Of a stretch of 7,452 nt of DNA, positions 6,633 through 7,452 are shown piece by piece; positions within the stretch are counted from its first letter, which is position 1, and each line of letters opens with the position of its first letter. The stretch is from an uncultured Chloroflexota bacterium. Lineage in GTDB: Bacteria; Chloroflexota; Limnocylindria; Limnocylindrales; Limnocylindraceae. Position numbers and translations under genes: made by a program. Below the pieces are notes generated by a model. It had not been told where the DNA came from, did no database searches, and saw only the letters and a program-made list of their open reading frames with translations. The stretch is from contig CAIJIA010000191.1 of assembly GCA_903820655.1 (NCBI GenBank), positions 1 to 7,452 on the forward strand, in the 5' to 3' direction.

Positions 6633-7328
6633 GTGACGACCGCTCAAGGTCACAAACGCGAGAAGTGCACAGAGCGCCGCAGCGGCAAGGAGGCGGAGCG
6701 GACCACTCGCCAGCACGGCGACGGCGACAAGGACCACGGCTCCAACGGCGAGGTAGGTTGGTCGCCCCACGCTCGCTGGCCCTGCCGTCTCCGTTTGGGC
6801 AGCAGGCGGCGCAGCAGTACGCTCGCGCGGCGATCGCCGAACGGGGCGTCGCCCCCGGGCTCGATACTCGGGTCCATGCTTTCGCGGGTCGGCGTACTCG
6901 CGCGGATTGACCGTCCAATACGTGCCCGAGTCGGCGCCAACCCAGGCGGCACCATCCCAGACCGGTTCCGTCTCTGTTGCTCCGTCATAGGTAGTTGAAC
7001 CAGGGTGTGCACTTGATGTCGACGAAGCACCAGCGCTCGGTCGAGGCTGTGGTGCAGCGCGAGGTGGCGTAGGCGCTGTACGAGCTGGTGGAAGGCCACG
7101 ATCAGGAGCAGCGATGCGACCCGCAGCAATTGCATCCGCGAGGGCAACCTCATACGCCTCTTTCACCCGAGCAAACTGCGACGCGGCAGTGCCCCCGCCG
7201 CCAATGGCATCTGGGTGTGTCGACTTGGCTAATCGGCGAAAGGCAACTTTTACGGCGCGAGCCGATGGCTGCGCAGGAAGCCCCAGTACACGCCATGCCT
7301 CTTCGGTGCGTATTCTCGCCGCTGGCAC
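6627..7328 (-). CDS. J-domain (DnaJ-like) protein with C-terminal membrane segments
   Basis: J-domains stimulate the ATPase of Hsp70/DnaK chaperones. This protein has 233 residues. The J-domain (about 9-65) starts EEAWRVLGL and contains the essential HPD motif at 38-40 after FRRLAKST. A low-complexity Pro/Ala/Ser linker follows (about 72-112). Next comes a tryptophan-rich block, with VWDGAAWVG at 123-131 and SGTYWTVNPREYADPRKHGP at 134-153. An Arg-rich stretch (156-170) precedes two hydrophobic segments at about 191-207 and 210-228, and the protein ends in GRHR. It lacks the Gly/Phe and zinc-finger regions of DnaJ itself, so it is not the general DnaJ. The positive residues before the segments suggest the J-domain faces the cytoplasm, tethered to the membrane by a hairpin. 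The start is GTG, 3 nt after the upstream stop, with only a weak AAGG 11 nt away. Its client is unknown. Confidence 0.85.
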   Translation of the reverse strand: MPAARIRTEEAWRVLGLPAQPSARAVKVAFRRLAKSTHPDAIGGGGTAASQFARVKEAYEVALADAIAAGRIAAPDRGLPPARTAPTPPRAAPQPRPSAGASSTSSAHPGSTTYDGATETEPVWDGAAWVGADSGTYWTVNPREYADPRKHGPEYRARGRRPVRRSPRERTAAPPAAQTETAGPASVGRPTYLAVGAVVLVAVAVLASGPLRLLAAAALCALLAFVTLSGRHR

Positions 7329-7331
7329 GGC

Positions 7332-7452
7332 CTACGAAACCTTGAGTGTCGCGAGCGACTCTCCAGGGCGTACCGTGGCAAACGCTGCACCGCCGCGCGG
7401 ATCGGCAAGGCTCACCGTGCGATGTGCATCAAGTGATGCCGCCGCGGAAACA
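7332..7452 (-). CDS. C-terminal end of an unidentified protein, 5' part outside the window
   Basis: An open frame enters from the right edge and ends at a TAG at 7334-7332, giving 39 complete codons. The tail reads ...LADPRGGAAFATVRPGESLA and then TLKVS. The other two minus-strand frames in this stretch carry a stop or look less protein-like. The close fit (3 nt) to the GTG of the J-domain gene supports a co-transcribed gene. I do not recognise the family from this tail, and no function is proposed. Confidence 0.6.
   Translation of the reverse strand, partial: VSAAASLDAHRTVSLADPRGGAAFATVRPGESLATLKVS

Larger units (their letters stand above)
1..7452 (-). other. Probable single operon of eight co-directional genes
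   Basis: All genes are on the minus strand. Gaps or overlaps are +3, +10, -4, +7, +51, -1 and -4 nt in transcription order. No terminator-like hairpin with a T-run was seen in any gap. The promoter must lie beyond the right edge or in the 51-nt space before proS. This is inferred from spacing only. Confidence 0.7.

Noticed and set aside
1..7452. CRISPR array, tRNA, rRNA, insertion sequence or attachment site
   Set aside because: No regularly spaced repeats, cloverleaf-like segment, transposase motif or terminal inverted repeat was seen. The window is almost entirely filled by ordinary coding sequence.

Overview
The window is GC-rich and almost fully coding. It holds a single run of eight genes, all on the minus strand, with the first and last cut by the window edges. 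Several features suggest an uncultured or environmental high-GC bacterium. These are the GC-rich codon choice, a GGLIRxREF-type motif 2 in the prolyl-tRNA synthetase, a J-domain protein with a SGTYWT...ADPRKHGPEY block, and a DtxR-type regulator beside the synthetases. I would guess Chloroflexota or a related deep-branching phylum. This is an inference from the look of the proteins; no search was run.

Layout in the direction of transcription (right to left): the C-terminal end of an unidentified protein (7452-7332); a J-domain protein with two C-terminal membrane segments (7328-6627, GTG start); a DtxR-like regulator with a FeoA-like C-terminal domain (6616-5891); glutamyl-tRNA synthetase gltX (5894-4392); an OmpR/PhoB-type response regulator (4384-3647); prolyl-tRNA synthetase proS (3595-1811); a membrane-anchored PAS histidine kinase (1811-597); and a glycerophosphodiester phosphodiesterase (600 to beyond position 1), which appears to use a CTG start codon.

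The junctions are a 3-nt gap, a 10-nt gap, a 4-nt overlap, a 7-nt gap, a 51-nt gap, a 1-nt overlap (TGATG) and a 4-nt overlap (CTGA). This looks like one transcription unit with translational coupling. The 51-nt space before proS is the only stretch that could hold a regulatory element, and I saw no convincing promoter or terminator in it.

How the genes fit together: the response regulator and kinase very probably form one two-component pair, although proS lies between them. The phosphodiesterase coupled to the kinase frees glycerol 3-phosphate from phospholipid headgroups. A phosphate-related role for the pair is therefore reasonable but unproven. The two synthetases are housekeeping enzymes embedded in a regulatory operon.

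No mobile element, CRISPR array, tRNA or rRNA was seen. The points most worth checking are the CTG start of the phosphodiesterase, the replaced metal-ligand positions in the DtxR-like protein, and the two-component pair split by proS. I found no convincing evidence of a wholly new system.
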